Below are positions 1 through 4,822 of a DNA stretch of 5,948 bases, piece by piece (the stretch's first letter is position 1; every line of letters starts with the position of its first letter). Source of the DNA: Methanosarcinales archaeon (GTDB lineage: Archaea > Halobacteriota > Methanosarcinia > Methanosarcinales > Methanogasteraceae). The notes under the pieces are model-generated. The model saw nothing but the letters and a program-made list of their open reading frames with translations, ran no database searches and had not been told where the DNA came from. The stretch is from NCBI GenBank assembly GCA_030640725.1, contig DAOWIV010000194.1, forward strand, positions 1 through 5,948, in the 5' to 3' direction. The position numbers were made by a program, and so were the translations under genes.

Positions 1-20
1 ATGCGATTTATGCCACATCC

Positions 21-59
21 ATATTTAACCTGCCCCCGGATCATTCAATCGAAGGTGAT
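21..59 (+). promoter_or_regulatory. Possible archaeal promoter and ribosome binding site before a 17-codon frame
   Basis: An AT-rich ATATTTAACC sits at 21-30, and GGTGATC at 53-59 lies 4 nt before the ATG at 64. The order and spacing (box, about 25 nt, ribosome binding site, ATG) are right for an archaeal start region. The frame that follows encodes only MNGVYEDAKRLDTRNNV before TGA at 115-117. It is therefore either a leader-like mini-ORF, the start of a broken gene, or chance. The same box read on the other strand is also TATA-like. Confidence 0.25.
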
Positions 60-150
60 CGGAATGAACGGGGTATACGAAGATGCAAAAAGACTTGACA
101 CCAGAAACAACGTATGAGCTACCAATGATTGACGTGTCCTGAAAGGTGCC

Positions 151-342
151 TTACTGGCCCCGTCGTTGACCGTCGCTTCCGGAGTTCGGAACGTGATCGC
201 GCCGATTGCCGCACCTCCGGAGATGGTGGGCGGCGCAGGAGGCTGGAGCGGTTGCGACGATCACAAGTGTGAGAAGTCTGATGAGTGTGATCACAAGGAT
301 CGGTGCAGTTGGTATTCTTGTTTTTGTATATATTAGCATCAC
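151..342 (-). other. Short open frame with one hydrophobic segment, in frame after a TAG
   Basis: This 63-codon frame begins directly after the TAG stop (343-345) of the neighbouring methyltransferase and in the same frame, with GTG-ATG as its first two codons. Its first 40 residues include a strongly hydrophobic stretch (ILVITLIRLLTLVIVATA) that could be a membrane helix. The remainder is Arg-rich and low in hydrophobic residues, as expected from a wrong-frame translation. It may be a 5' fragment of a broken membrane-protein gene, or a chance frame. I do not recognise a family. Confidence 0.2.
259..295. repeat. Cluster of TGTGA/TCACA half-sites, including a perfect 10-bp palindrome
   Basis: TCACA-AG-TGTGA occupies 261-272 and the perfect palindrome TGTGATCACA occupies 286-295. 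GATCACAAG is directly repeated at 259-267 and 289-297, exactly 30 bp apart. The pattern resembles an operator or a small foldback structure. It could also be a by-product of repetitive hydrophobic codons on the minus strand. No adjacent gene with a clear start explains it. Confidence 0.35.
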
Positions 343-873
343 CTAATTACGGCACAGAAAACTACATGTCTTTTTGCCCTTCTTCGATAACTCAAACAAT
401 CTGCCCCCGGTCACCCTGGACACGATTTCATCCTCTTTGAGATGGTGGTCACTGAACGACAGAATCCCGTCCGGCGTAAGCACCCGGTGCAACTCCTCAA
501 GCACGCTGTCAGGATCGCTCAAATTGTGAAACACGTCGTAGAGCAGAGCCACATCAACGCTATCAGTAGGTAGTCCGGTCGCACAATCGGACTGAATCGT
601 CTCCACATTCGCAAGATGGTTCCGCGATGCGATCCTCCGGGCACGCTCGATTGCGAGCGGATGGATGTCGAGCGCATAAATCCTCCCTGCCCCACCCACC
701 AGTTCTGCGGCAGCGGTTATGTAGCTCCCGGATCCGCAACCGTAGTCAAGCACACTAAGCCCGGGTTTTATCCCGACTTCTTTCAGGATGTTTTTGCGTG
801 GCAGGAAAATGTCCCGAAGCCTGAAGGCAAAAGACATGATCCTGAAATTAAGGTCTGGTTCTGGTTTATTCAT
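343..873 (-). CDS. Class I SAM-dependent methyltransferase
   Basis: A soluble methyltransferase of 176 residues with a Rossmann-type fold, predicted to move a methyl group from S-adenosylmethionine to an unknown substrate. SAM-binding motif I (VLDYGCGSGS) is at residues 41-50, the acidic motif (YALDIHP) at 66-72, and the late HRVLTPDG loop at 129-136, in the order usual for UbiE/Methyltransf_11-like proteins. The ATG at 873 is chosen because AGGAGGG lies 7 nt upstream and the protein then begins where the domain does. An in-frame TTG 30 codons earlier would add residues antisense to nothing useful and overlap the upstream gene by about 100 nt. The start overlaps the end of the upstream methyltransferase by 8 nt, so the two are probably co-transcribed and coupled. 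It ends at TAG. The substrate cannot be read from the sequence. Confidence 0.9.
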   Translation of the reverse strand: MNKPEPDLNFRIMSFAFRLRDIFLPRKNILKEVGIKPGLSVLDYGCGSGSYITAAAELVGGAGRIYALDIHPLAIERARRIASRNHLANVETIQSDCATGLPTDSVDVALLYDVFHNLSDPDSVLEELHRVLTPDGILSFSDHHLKEDEIVSRVTGGRLFELSKKGKKTCSFLCRN

Positions 874-1411
874 GGTTGTTCCCTCCTGTAACGCCTTTTG
901 TGAATAGAAATATCCGCCCCCGCCACTCTCTATAAACAAATCCTCCCGCTTCTGCCGCCTCAATCAATATCTTCTCAGGTCCCTGCGTCTTCTCGAACGC
1001 GAGTACACCATCCGGCTTCAAGACGCGATAGATCTCAGATATCACATCCTCGATTCCGCCGGCGATGTGAAGAAGACCGAAGACGAAGGCAAGATCAATG
1101 CTCTTATCCGTTAGCCCGGTATCAGACGCGTTCGATAAGATTGGCGTCACATTCCGTATCCCGCCGCTCTCGATCCTCTCTTTGACTCTCGCAATTGCAG
1201 CTGGATGCACATCCACCGCGTAGATTGTGCCCTCCTCTCCCACAACCTTTGCCGCAGGAACCGTGAAGAATCCGGGACCGCACCCAACCTCAAGCACACT
1301 CTGCCCCGCCCCAAGTCCAGCTGCCGCAAGCAGTCTCTCCGGTTTCCTGAAGATCGGAAGAATGGGGTTGTCATGCATCAGGGATATGATCCTGTAGGCA
1401 AAATCCGGCAT
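866..1411 (-). CDS. Class I SAM-dependent methyltransferase
   Basis: A 181-residue SAM-dependent methyltransferase, probably cytoplasmic. Motif I (VLEVGCGPG) is at residues 39-47, the ribose-binding acidic motif (YAVDVHP) at 64-70, and the conserved YRVLKPDG loop at 128-135; the C-terminal strand (RIFLFTK) ends the domain. It resembles the next gene in length, motif spacing and N-terminal layout, so the two may be an old tandem duplication. The ATG at 1411 has no Shine-Dalgarno sequence. The frame stays open upstream but without ATG, GTG or TTG as far as the TATA-like box, so this start is the best available. The segment just before it (HSARR...RMPDF) resembles a remnant near 2230-2292. The substrate is unknown; a role in lipid, quinone-like or small-molecule methylation would be a guess. 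Confidence 0.9.
   Translation of the reverse strand: MPDFAYRIISLMHDNPILPIFRKPERLLAAAGLGAGQSVLEVGCGPGFFTVPAAKVVGEEGTIYAVDVHPAAIARVKERIESGGIRNVTPILSNASDTGLTDKSIDLAFVFGLLHIAGGIEDVISEIYRVLKPDGVLAFEKTQGPEKILIEAAEAGGFVYREWRGRIFLFTKGVTGGNNHE
881..887 (-). promoter_or_regulatory. Shine-Dalgarno site fixing the start of the downstream methyltransferase
   Basis: AGGAGGG on the minus strand, with 7 nt between it and the ATG at 873. It lies inside the end of the upstream methyltransferase coding sequence. It is the strongest ribosome binding site in this pair and argues for the ATG at 873 over the upstream TTG at 963. Confidence 0.85.
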
Positions 1412-1415
1412 CCGG
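1399..1415 (-). repeat. Copy A of a 17-bp repeat at a methyltransferase start
   Basis: CCGGATGCCGGATTTTG on the minus strand, covering the ATG and first codons (MPDF) of the second methyltransferase. It matches the segment at 2225-2241 at 16 of 17 positions. GGGCGCTGT (plus-strand reading) also recurs beside both copies, so the similarity extends beyond the 17 bp with a gap. Confidence 0.6.
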
Positions 1416-1473
1416 GTGCGGGTGCTGGTGCGACGGGCGCTGTGAATGGAGGTGCTGCCACCGCCATCAACCT

Positions 1474-1483
1474 GGTTATATGG
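1474..1483 (-). promoter_or_regulatory. TATA-like box for the two methyltransferase genes
   Basis: On the minus strand this reads CCATATAACC and lies about 65 nt before the ATG at 1411. Archaeal transcription usually starts about 25 nt past the box, which would leave a leader of roughly 40 nt. Placement in a divergent intergenic region supports a promoter, but there is no Shine-Dalgarno sequence at the first gene. Confidence 0.45.
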
Positions 1484-1500
1484 TAAAACTGTTGCAGCAC

Positions 1501-1510
1501 TAAATATTTA
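1501..1510 (+). promoter_or_regulatory. TATA box of a probably leaderless gene
   Basis: TAAATATTTA, a perfect palindrome, is centred about 34 nt before the ATG at 1539. With the usual archaeal spacing, transcription would begin only a few bases before the ATG, and no Shine-Dalgarno sequence is present there, so a leaderless or near-leaderless message is likely. Because it is palindromic, the box could also be bound in the other orientation. Confidence 0.6.
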
Positions 1511-1538
1511 ACGTGCATCAACGCACACACAAGTTCCC

Positions 1539-1967
1539 ATGAAAGAGTTCGAATCCGATTCTGCCAATGTCCGCATCCCTGCTGGATACAGCATGGTCAC
1601 CATCAAACTATATTTCTGGGTAGGGCTCATCTCGGCGACCCTGCTTCGAGCGATACTAATTGCCGACCATTACAGCGACCTCCTTGCACGGGTGCTCTGG
1701 TACCTCGGAGTCATCGGGTATATATGGTTCTTCGCTCACAGGTACCACATCGCCAAACGCAGGTTTGGTGTGATAAAAGACCTGAATCTCCTCGGAAAGA
1801 TACAGGCGCAGGAACCCCTGACCGAAAAGGATTTCGAGGGACTCAATTACATCATGTGGAGCATCTCGGTATCCAAGGAACGCTTGAATTATCTGGTCAT
1901 CTTTACATTTTCCGTAATAGCCATCATCTTATCGCTGGTGTTGGATCTCGGATTTGTGAAGCTTTGA
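1539..1967 (+). CDS. Small membrane protein of unknown function
   Basis: A 142-residue protein that I do not recognise. Three hydrophobic segments are visible at about residues 20-42, 50-66 and 117-138, the first two forming a hairpin. Between the second and third is a basic then mixed-charge stretch (HRYHIAKRRFGVIK, then EPLTEKDFEGLN), likely a cytoplasmic loop by the positive-inside rule. The ATG has a palindromic TATA box at the distance expected for a leaderless transcript. It is transcribed away from the methyltransferases, so common regulation from the shared intergenic region is possible. Its 3' end overlaps a doubtful minus-strand frame by 44 nt. No enzymatic motif was seen. Confidence 0.75.
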   Translation: MKEFESDSANVRIPAGYSMVTIKLYFWVGLISATLLRAILIADHYSDLLARVLWYLGVIGYIWFFAHRYHIAKRRFGVIKDLNLLGKIQAQEPLTEKDFEGLNYIMWSISVSKERLNYLVIFTFSVIAIILSLVLDLGFVKL

Positions 1968-2220
1968 TGGTGGCGGAGTTTGAGCATAAGCGAACGGATG
2001 TATCACCGTCCAGGATACCAAGCCCTGCTACAGTCTCCGGGATGATCCCGAGCAGATTCTCTGGAAACTGCTCATAGAGACTTGAAACGTTCTCATCACA
2101 GGGCACACCGTCCACATCGGTTATGTGTGCACATCTCAATATGAATCGATCACATGGAATGGCGAAGGTGCGAAATTGCAGATGTCTGCAACATGGTGAT
2201 TTTGCGCTTTGCCCGGGCAC
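1924..2220 (-). pseudogene. Doubtful open frame, perhaps a remnant of a DHH-like protein
   Basis: This 98-codon frame opens with GTG at 2220 and has no ribosome binding site. The first 28 residues look like random translation. The part from about residue 29 reads more like a protein: LRCAHITDVDGV at 29-40, followed by GIIPETVAGLGILDGDTSVRL. HxxDxDG is the form of the first metal-binding motif of DHH phosphoesterases, and a Gly-rich GLG...DGD segment occurs in some DHHA1-like tails. However, intact DHH enzymes are usually 300 residues or more, and the other motifs are absent. It may be a gene with a large internal deletion, or chance. It ends inside the convergent membrane-protein gene. Confidence 0.25.
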
Positions 2221-2224
2221 GTTT

Positions 2225-2241
2225 CAAAATCAGGCATCCGG
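2225..2241 (-). repeat. Copy B of the 17-bp repeat
   Basis: CCGGATGCCTGATTTTG on the minus strand, differing from the copy at 1399-1415 by one base. Here it lies at the end of the 20-codon remnant at 2230-2292, where the frame is closed by TGA. It is probably leftover methyltransferase gene sequence rather than a mobile repeat. Confidence 0.6.
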
Positions 2242-2292
2242 CTGGCGGGCGCTGTAGGCGCTGTGGTGTCGTTCTTCAATTTCGTTGCTCAT
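2230..2292 (-). pseudogene. Twenty-codon remnant, possibly the 5' end of a methyltransferase gene
   Basis: The ATG at 2292 overlaps the stop of the upstream gene as ATGA, the arrangement of a translationally coupled operon gene. The product would be only 20 residues (MSNEIEERHHSAYSARQPDA). Its end overlaps a 17-bp segment (2225-2241) that matches 16 of 17 bases at 1399-1415, the start of the second methyltransferase. After a frame change, MPDF, the same first four residues as that methyltransferase, follows. I infer that a related gene once stood here and was cut and frameshifted. A genuine micropeptide is the alternative. Confidence 0.4.
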
Positions 2293-2876
2293 TTCCCGCC
2301 CCCTGCTGCGATCATGGCTTCTTTGATTGCGCAAACCCATGCCATCTGGTTTTTCTTGAGAATCAGCTCCCATTTCGAGAAAACCAGGAACGATACGTCG
2401 CTGCATAACCCTTTTCCGGGCGTGTATGAAACGCTGATGTATTTATAAGGTGTTAGACCCCTCGTACCCACATCTATTTTTTTAATGGAATGCAATGGTA
2501 TCCTCAAGCAATCATCATCGTCCCCCACCATCCCCCTCGTTTCCAGCACTCTCATCCGTTTTCTTATATTCGACAGCAATAATTTGTTACATAGCCATAG
2601 CAGTACAACTATTGCAAAAGGTAGCAATATCCATTGCAAAGTGGTTAGTAGCGAAATGGTTACACCGATTGAAATGAGTAAAGCACCCCCGATGCAATAT
2701 AACCCCCCAAGTGCAGAACATCGGATAAAATAATATTTCGGAGTTTTGATGATCGGTATTATGATAAGATGCTCTTTTGTGAGAGTTACTCCACCTACAT
2801 AAGTGGACATAGGATGTTTAAGAGTTTTCCCGTCATTGAGGCGACAGATGCTTGTTTCCTTGATAATGGTATTCAT
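2289..2876 (-). CDS. Two-helix membrane protein with a possible PH-like domain
   Basis: A 195-residue protein of unidentified family. Residues 29-50 (GVTLTKEHLIIIPIIKTPKYYF) look like beta strands. A hydrophobic hairpin follows at about 54-76 and 80-101, then a basic stretch (NIRKRMRV), then a region (about 123-190) of predicted strands ending in a helix (WVCAIKEAMIAA). Strands, a membrane hairpin, more strands and a last helix recall bacterial PH-like (YdbT-type) membrane proteins; this is inference from pattern only. The ATG overlaps the stop of the broken methyltransferase upstream as ATGA, and its own stop overlaps the next ATG as ATGA, so it belongs in an operon. A run of seven A (minus strand, 2477-2483) at codons 131-134 is a possible slippage site. 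Confidence 0.75.
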   Translation of the reverse strand: MNTIIKETSICRLNDGKTLKHPMSTYVGGVTLTKEHLIIIPIIKTPKYYFIRCSALGGLYCIGGALLISIGVTISLLTTLQWILLPFAIVVLLWLCNKLLLSNIRKRMRVLETRGMVGDDDDCLRIPLHSIKKIDVGTRGLTPYKYISVSYTPGKGLCSDVSFLVFSKWELILKKNQMAWVCAIKEAMIAAGGGK

Positions 2877-3280
2877 TCTATATCACATCCTCTCTCTTTT
2901 ATTATTCCTCTGGCGATATTCCACATCGGGACTCCCTTCATGTACTTCCTGTAATCATCACCGTACTTCAAGATATCGTACTCGCTCTCGATTCTGGCTG
3001 ACATATAGGAGCAGAATAGCGACACTGTGCCAAGAATCGCCGAAAGAGCCGACCGAAAGACAAAGATCAGGATCAGGGCAACCGACTATATCGCCATTCC
3101 CAGAGTCCTGGGCTGGCGGATGGTTGCGTATATGCCGCTATCAACGAAAGTCGTGGTCTCGATGCCAGTCTCTGGCGTGCCATAACGCTTCAGAGCACGC
3201 ATCGATGCCACGACCAGATAGGCTAAAATCGCCGACACGAACGAATTTGTAGCCAGATCACGCTTTGCAGGTGCGTTTTG
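2873..3280 (-). pseudogene. Isoprenylcysteine/phospholipid methyltransferase-like protein, 5'-truncated with an in-frame TAG
   Basis: The frame from 3280 to the TGA at 2873-2875 codes for a membrane methyltransferase of the ICMT/PEMT type, broken once by TAG at 3086-3088. Before the TAG there is a membrane segment, KRYGTPE, then DSGIYATIRQPRTLG, matching the family pattern G-x-Y-x-x-x-R-[HN]-P-x-x-x-G. After it come two membrane segments and ARIESEYDILKYG...YRKYMKGVP, the typical C-terminal E...YG..Y..Y...VP tail. A Trp (TGG) at the TAG would give a continuous frame of 135 codons. The N-terminal membrane segments usual in the family are missing: the frame opens inside the last codons of the antiporter gene, and the first possible starts are GTG at 3238 and ATG at 3202. 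Gln replaces the usual His/Asn in RxP. I judge it a decayed gene; TAG read as an amino acid is the alternative. Confidence 0.75.
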
Positions 3281-4349
3281 TTAGCATGGATGCGATGAGA
3301 GATGAGAGGATTACTGCTCCGATGATTGATGTGTAGACGCCTTCATGAAATATTTCAAGTTCATATCCTACGGTTGCTGCCACAATGCCCAGACTCAGGC
3401 GCGAGTTGAAGATTGTTGCGATATAGCCTGCTTGCCTGGGCAGGTATCTTTTTGTTGCAATGTAAGTTCCTATATATTTTGATATGAAGCATATTGTTGC
3501 GAATAATAAGATTAAGATGGTATTTTCATAGAGGGCTGCAAGGTTTACTGTTGTGCCCACCTTGAAGAAGAAGATTGGTGCAAGGAAGCCGAATGTGATT
3601 CCCCTTAGCTTGTCCCACAGTTTTATGTGCCCTACAATGACACTGGATGTGATTATGCCAAGAATAAATGCAAGAAGAACTGTTTCAATTCCGATCGCTT
3701 CACCGGCGATACCTATGCCGAGTATCAAGAATAGTATTATCTTAAATTCGAACTCTACTGCGTTGCCTTTGTAGTGACTGAATATTTTTTTGCCAAGAGA
3801 GGGTACAAAGTATGAGAATATGGTGAATGCCAGAATGAAGCCGATTGTAAGGATTGTCAGGTCTGAAAATAATAGGCTTATTGCTATCATGCTCAACAAA
3901 TCCACAACCATCGCTGCTGAGAGTATTTTTTTCCCGGTGTCGTCGAGTCGTTCTTTCGATCTCAAGAGCATGGGATAGACGATGGCTATTGATGTTGTTG
4001 AGAGGGCGATGCCTGTCAGGAGCGCCTGCTCATACGAGAAGTCCATGAAGTGCAGTGTGATGAAATAAACTGCGAGGAAGGGACTTAAGAAGGATGCGCT
4101 GCCTACCACCATGCTGCTTTTTGCGTTCTTTTTTAACACATCGAAGTCTATCTCGAGACCTGCAAAGAACATGAGGGCGAGGATTCCGAAGTCCGCCAGC
4201 ACGTTGATTACTTCTACACTGCTGAAATTGAAAAAGTTGACTGCTATACATCCGGCAATAATCTCGAATATTGCGCTTGTGATCTTTAGTTCTATTGCCA
4301 CCAGTCCTGCAAAGATTATCAGTCCGATTGCTATGAAGATTTCGTCCAT
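3258..4349 (-). CDS. CPA2-family cation/proton antiporter, membrane domain only
   Basis: A 363-residue integral membrane protein that probably exchanges Na+ or K+ for H+ across the cytoplasmic membrane. About a dozen hydrophobic segments fill the chain. Family landmarks are FFAGLEID (61-68), the unwound-helix motif ALSTTSIAIVYP (115-126), the transport aspartate in AMVVDLLSM (Asp150), FFKVGTTVNL (261-270) and Lys291 in ISKYIG. In NapA-type antiporters two adjacent acids occur at the transport site; here the residue before Asp150 is Val, which by analogy favours electroneutral exchange (inference). There is no C-terminal TrkA-N domain as in Kef proteins, so length is near that of short archaeal antiporters. 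The ATG at 4349 has no clear ribosome binding site. The 3' end overlaps the truncated methyltransferase frame. The gene is AT-rich relative to the thiolation gene. Confidence 0.9.
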   Translation of the reverse strand: MDEIFIAIGLIIFAGLVAIELKITSAIFEIIAGCIAVNFFNFSSVEVINVLADFGILALMFFAGLEIDFDVLKKNAKSSMVVGSASFLSPFLAVYFITLHFMDFSYEQALLTGIALSTTSIAIVYPMLLRSKERLDDTGKKILSAAMVVDLLSMIAISLLFSDLTILTIGFILAFTIFSYFVPSLGKKIFSHYKGNAVEFEFKIILFLILGIGIAGEAIGIETVLLAFILGIITSSVIVGHIKLWDKLRGITFGFLAPIFFFKVGTTVNLAALYENTILILLFATICFISKYIGTYIATKRYLPRQAGYIATIFNSRLSLGIVAATVGYELEIFHEGVYTSIIGAVILSSLIASMLTKRTCKA

Positions 4350-4445
4350 GTAAATGTTAGTTACCGAAGTATGACCGGTTTAAGAAGTGTTGATGCCCCC
4401 ATCGGCGATAAAAGAAACGATAGGGCGGTATTACCCATAGTCAGT

Positions 4446-4685
4446 TTAATTGCAGGAAGTTTCGGCATTCCGGACCACTTGCAGTTCCATCGAATCCCGC
4501 AAACTTGTTCGGGTTCCTTGACTTTTTGTCCCACCGGGGCATATATCTATAACTTCCCTTATATTTGTAAGCCCCTCATCCATAGTTTCACCGCAGGAAT
4601 GGCAACCTTTGAACAGTGGACAGCTTACGGGGCAATACACATCCTCGTCCATCCCGGTGATTATTGGCAGATGCGAGTTTTTCAT
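4446..4685 (-). CDS. Small Cys-rich protein of unknown function
   Basis: A 79-residue protein that I do not recognise. Cysteines lie at 18, 22, 28 and 31 (C-x3-C-x5-C-x2-C), with further cysteines at 49 (DICPGG) and 78. Four closely spaced cysteines suggest binding of zinc or an iron-sulfur cluster. The region between (GETMDEGLTNIREVIDICP) could be a short helix. The tail after residue 50 is polar and may be disordered. The ATG at 4685 is preferred over the TTG at 4700 because GGAGGT at 4693-4698 fits it with 7 nt spacing. It lies between the tRNA thiolation gene upstream and the antiporter downstream, separated from each by about 100-140 nt, so it may have its own promoter. A role in metal or sulfur handling is conceivable but unproven. 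Confidence 0.65.
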   Translation of the reverse strand: MKNSHLPIITGMDEDVYCPVSCPLFKGCHSCGETMDEGLTNIREVIDICPGGTKSQGTRTSLRDSMELQVVRNAETSCN

Positions 4686-4692
4686 TTCGGAT

Positions 4693-4698
4693 ACCTCC
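4693..4698 (-). promoter_or_regulatory. Shine-Dalgarno site of the Cys-rich gene
   Basis: GGAGGT on the minus strand with 7 nt before the ATG at 4685. The TTG at 4700 would overlap this site and is therefore unlikely as the start. A weak TATA-like GTCTTTAATG about 40 nt before the ATG (near 4723-4732) could be the promoter. Confidence 0.75.
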
Positions 4699-4798
4699 AA
4701 TCTGGATAACGTATGATTCGTGCATTAAAGACACTTCGCCTGACAGGCGGCGTGGGCTTCCGAAGCGTTATGATTCCCTGCCGGTTTGTACGGGCTTC

Positions 4799-4805
4799 AA
4801 AAAAA
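4799..4805 (-). terminator. Oligo-T terminator after the tRNA thiolation gene
   Basis: Seven consecutive T on the minus strand begin 17 nt after the stop codon of the thiolation gene. Archaeal RNA polymerase commonly stops at such T runs without needing a hairpin. A GC-rich palindrome (GCCTGTCAGGC, near 4740-4750) lies further downstream and is not required. The site suggests that the thiolation gene and the Cys-rich gene are separate transcripts. Confidence 0.5.
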
Positions 4806-4822
4806 GCAGTCCGGGCTGTCGG

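Larger units (their letters stand above)
1..342. other. Region without a convincing gene, downstream of the methyltransferase pair
   Basis: I could not assign a gene to this stretch. It lies 3' of the leftward methyltransferase genes. The plus strand has a TATA-like box, a GGTGATC Shine-Dalgarno-like element and an ATG at 64, but that frame meets TGA after 17 codons and again at 130-132. The minus strand has an open frame (151-342) with one hydrophobic stretch. A T5 run on the minus strand near 87-91 could help end the methyltransferase transcript, but it is weak. The mixture of start signals and short broken frames suggests gene remnants; this is inference. Confidence 0.5.

Noticed and set aside
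286..295. TGTGATCACA as a bacterial CRP site
   Set aside because: The window looks archaeal and the full CRP spacing (TGTGA-N6-TCACA) is not present.
343..963. A longer methyltransferase starting at TTG 963
   Set aside because: The AGGAGGG site and the ATG at 873 give a better start, and the extra 30 residues overlap the upstream gene without any domain.
1545..1556. GAGTTCGAATCC, resembling a tRNA T-loop
   Set aside because: No acceptor stem, D-arm or anticodon arm could be found at the right distances; it falls at codons 3-6 of a gene with a good promoter.
2477..2483. T7 run on the plus strand as a terminator for the rightward gene
   Set aside because: It is more than 500 nt past that gene and lies within an intact minus-strand coding frame, where it encodes Lys-Lys.
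2803..3252. A 149-codon plus-strand open frame
   Set aside because: It lies antisense to the membrane-methyltransferase frame, whose motifs on the minus strand are recognisable; the plus product is Arg/Ser/Pro-rich with no motif.
4740..4750. GC-rich palindrome GCCTGTCAGGC as a hairpin terminator
   Set aside because: The arms are only 5 bp with a one-base loop, and no T run follows it; the T7 run at 4799-4805 explains termination better.
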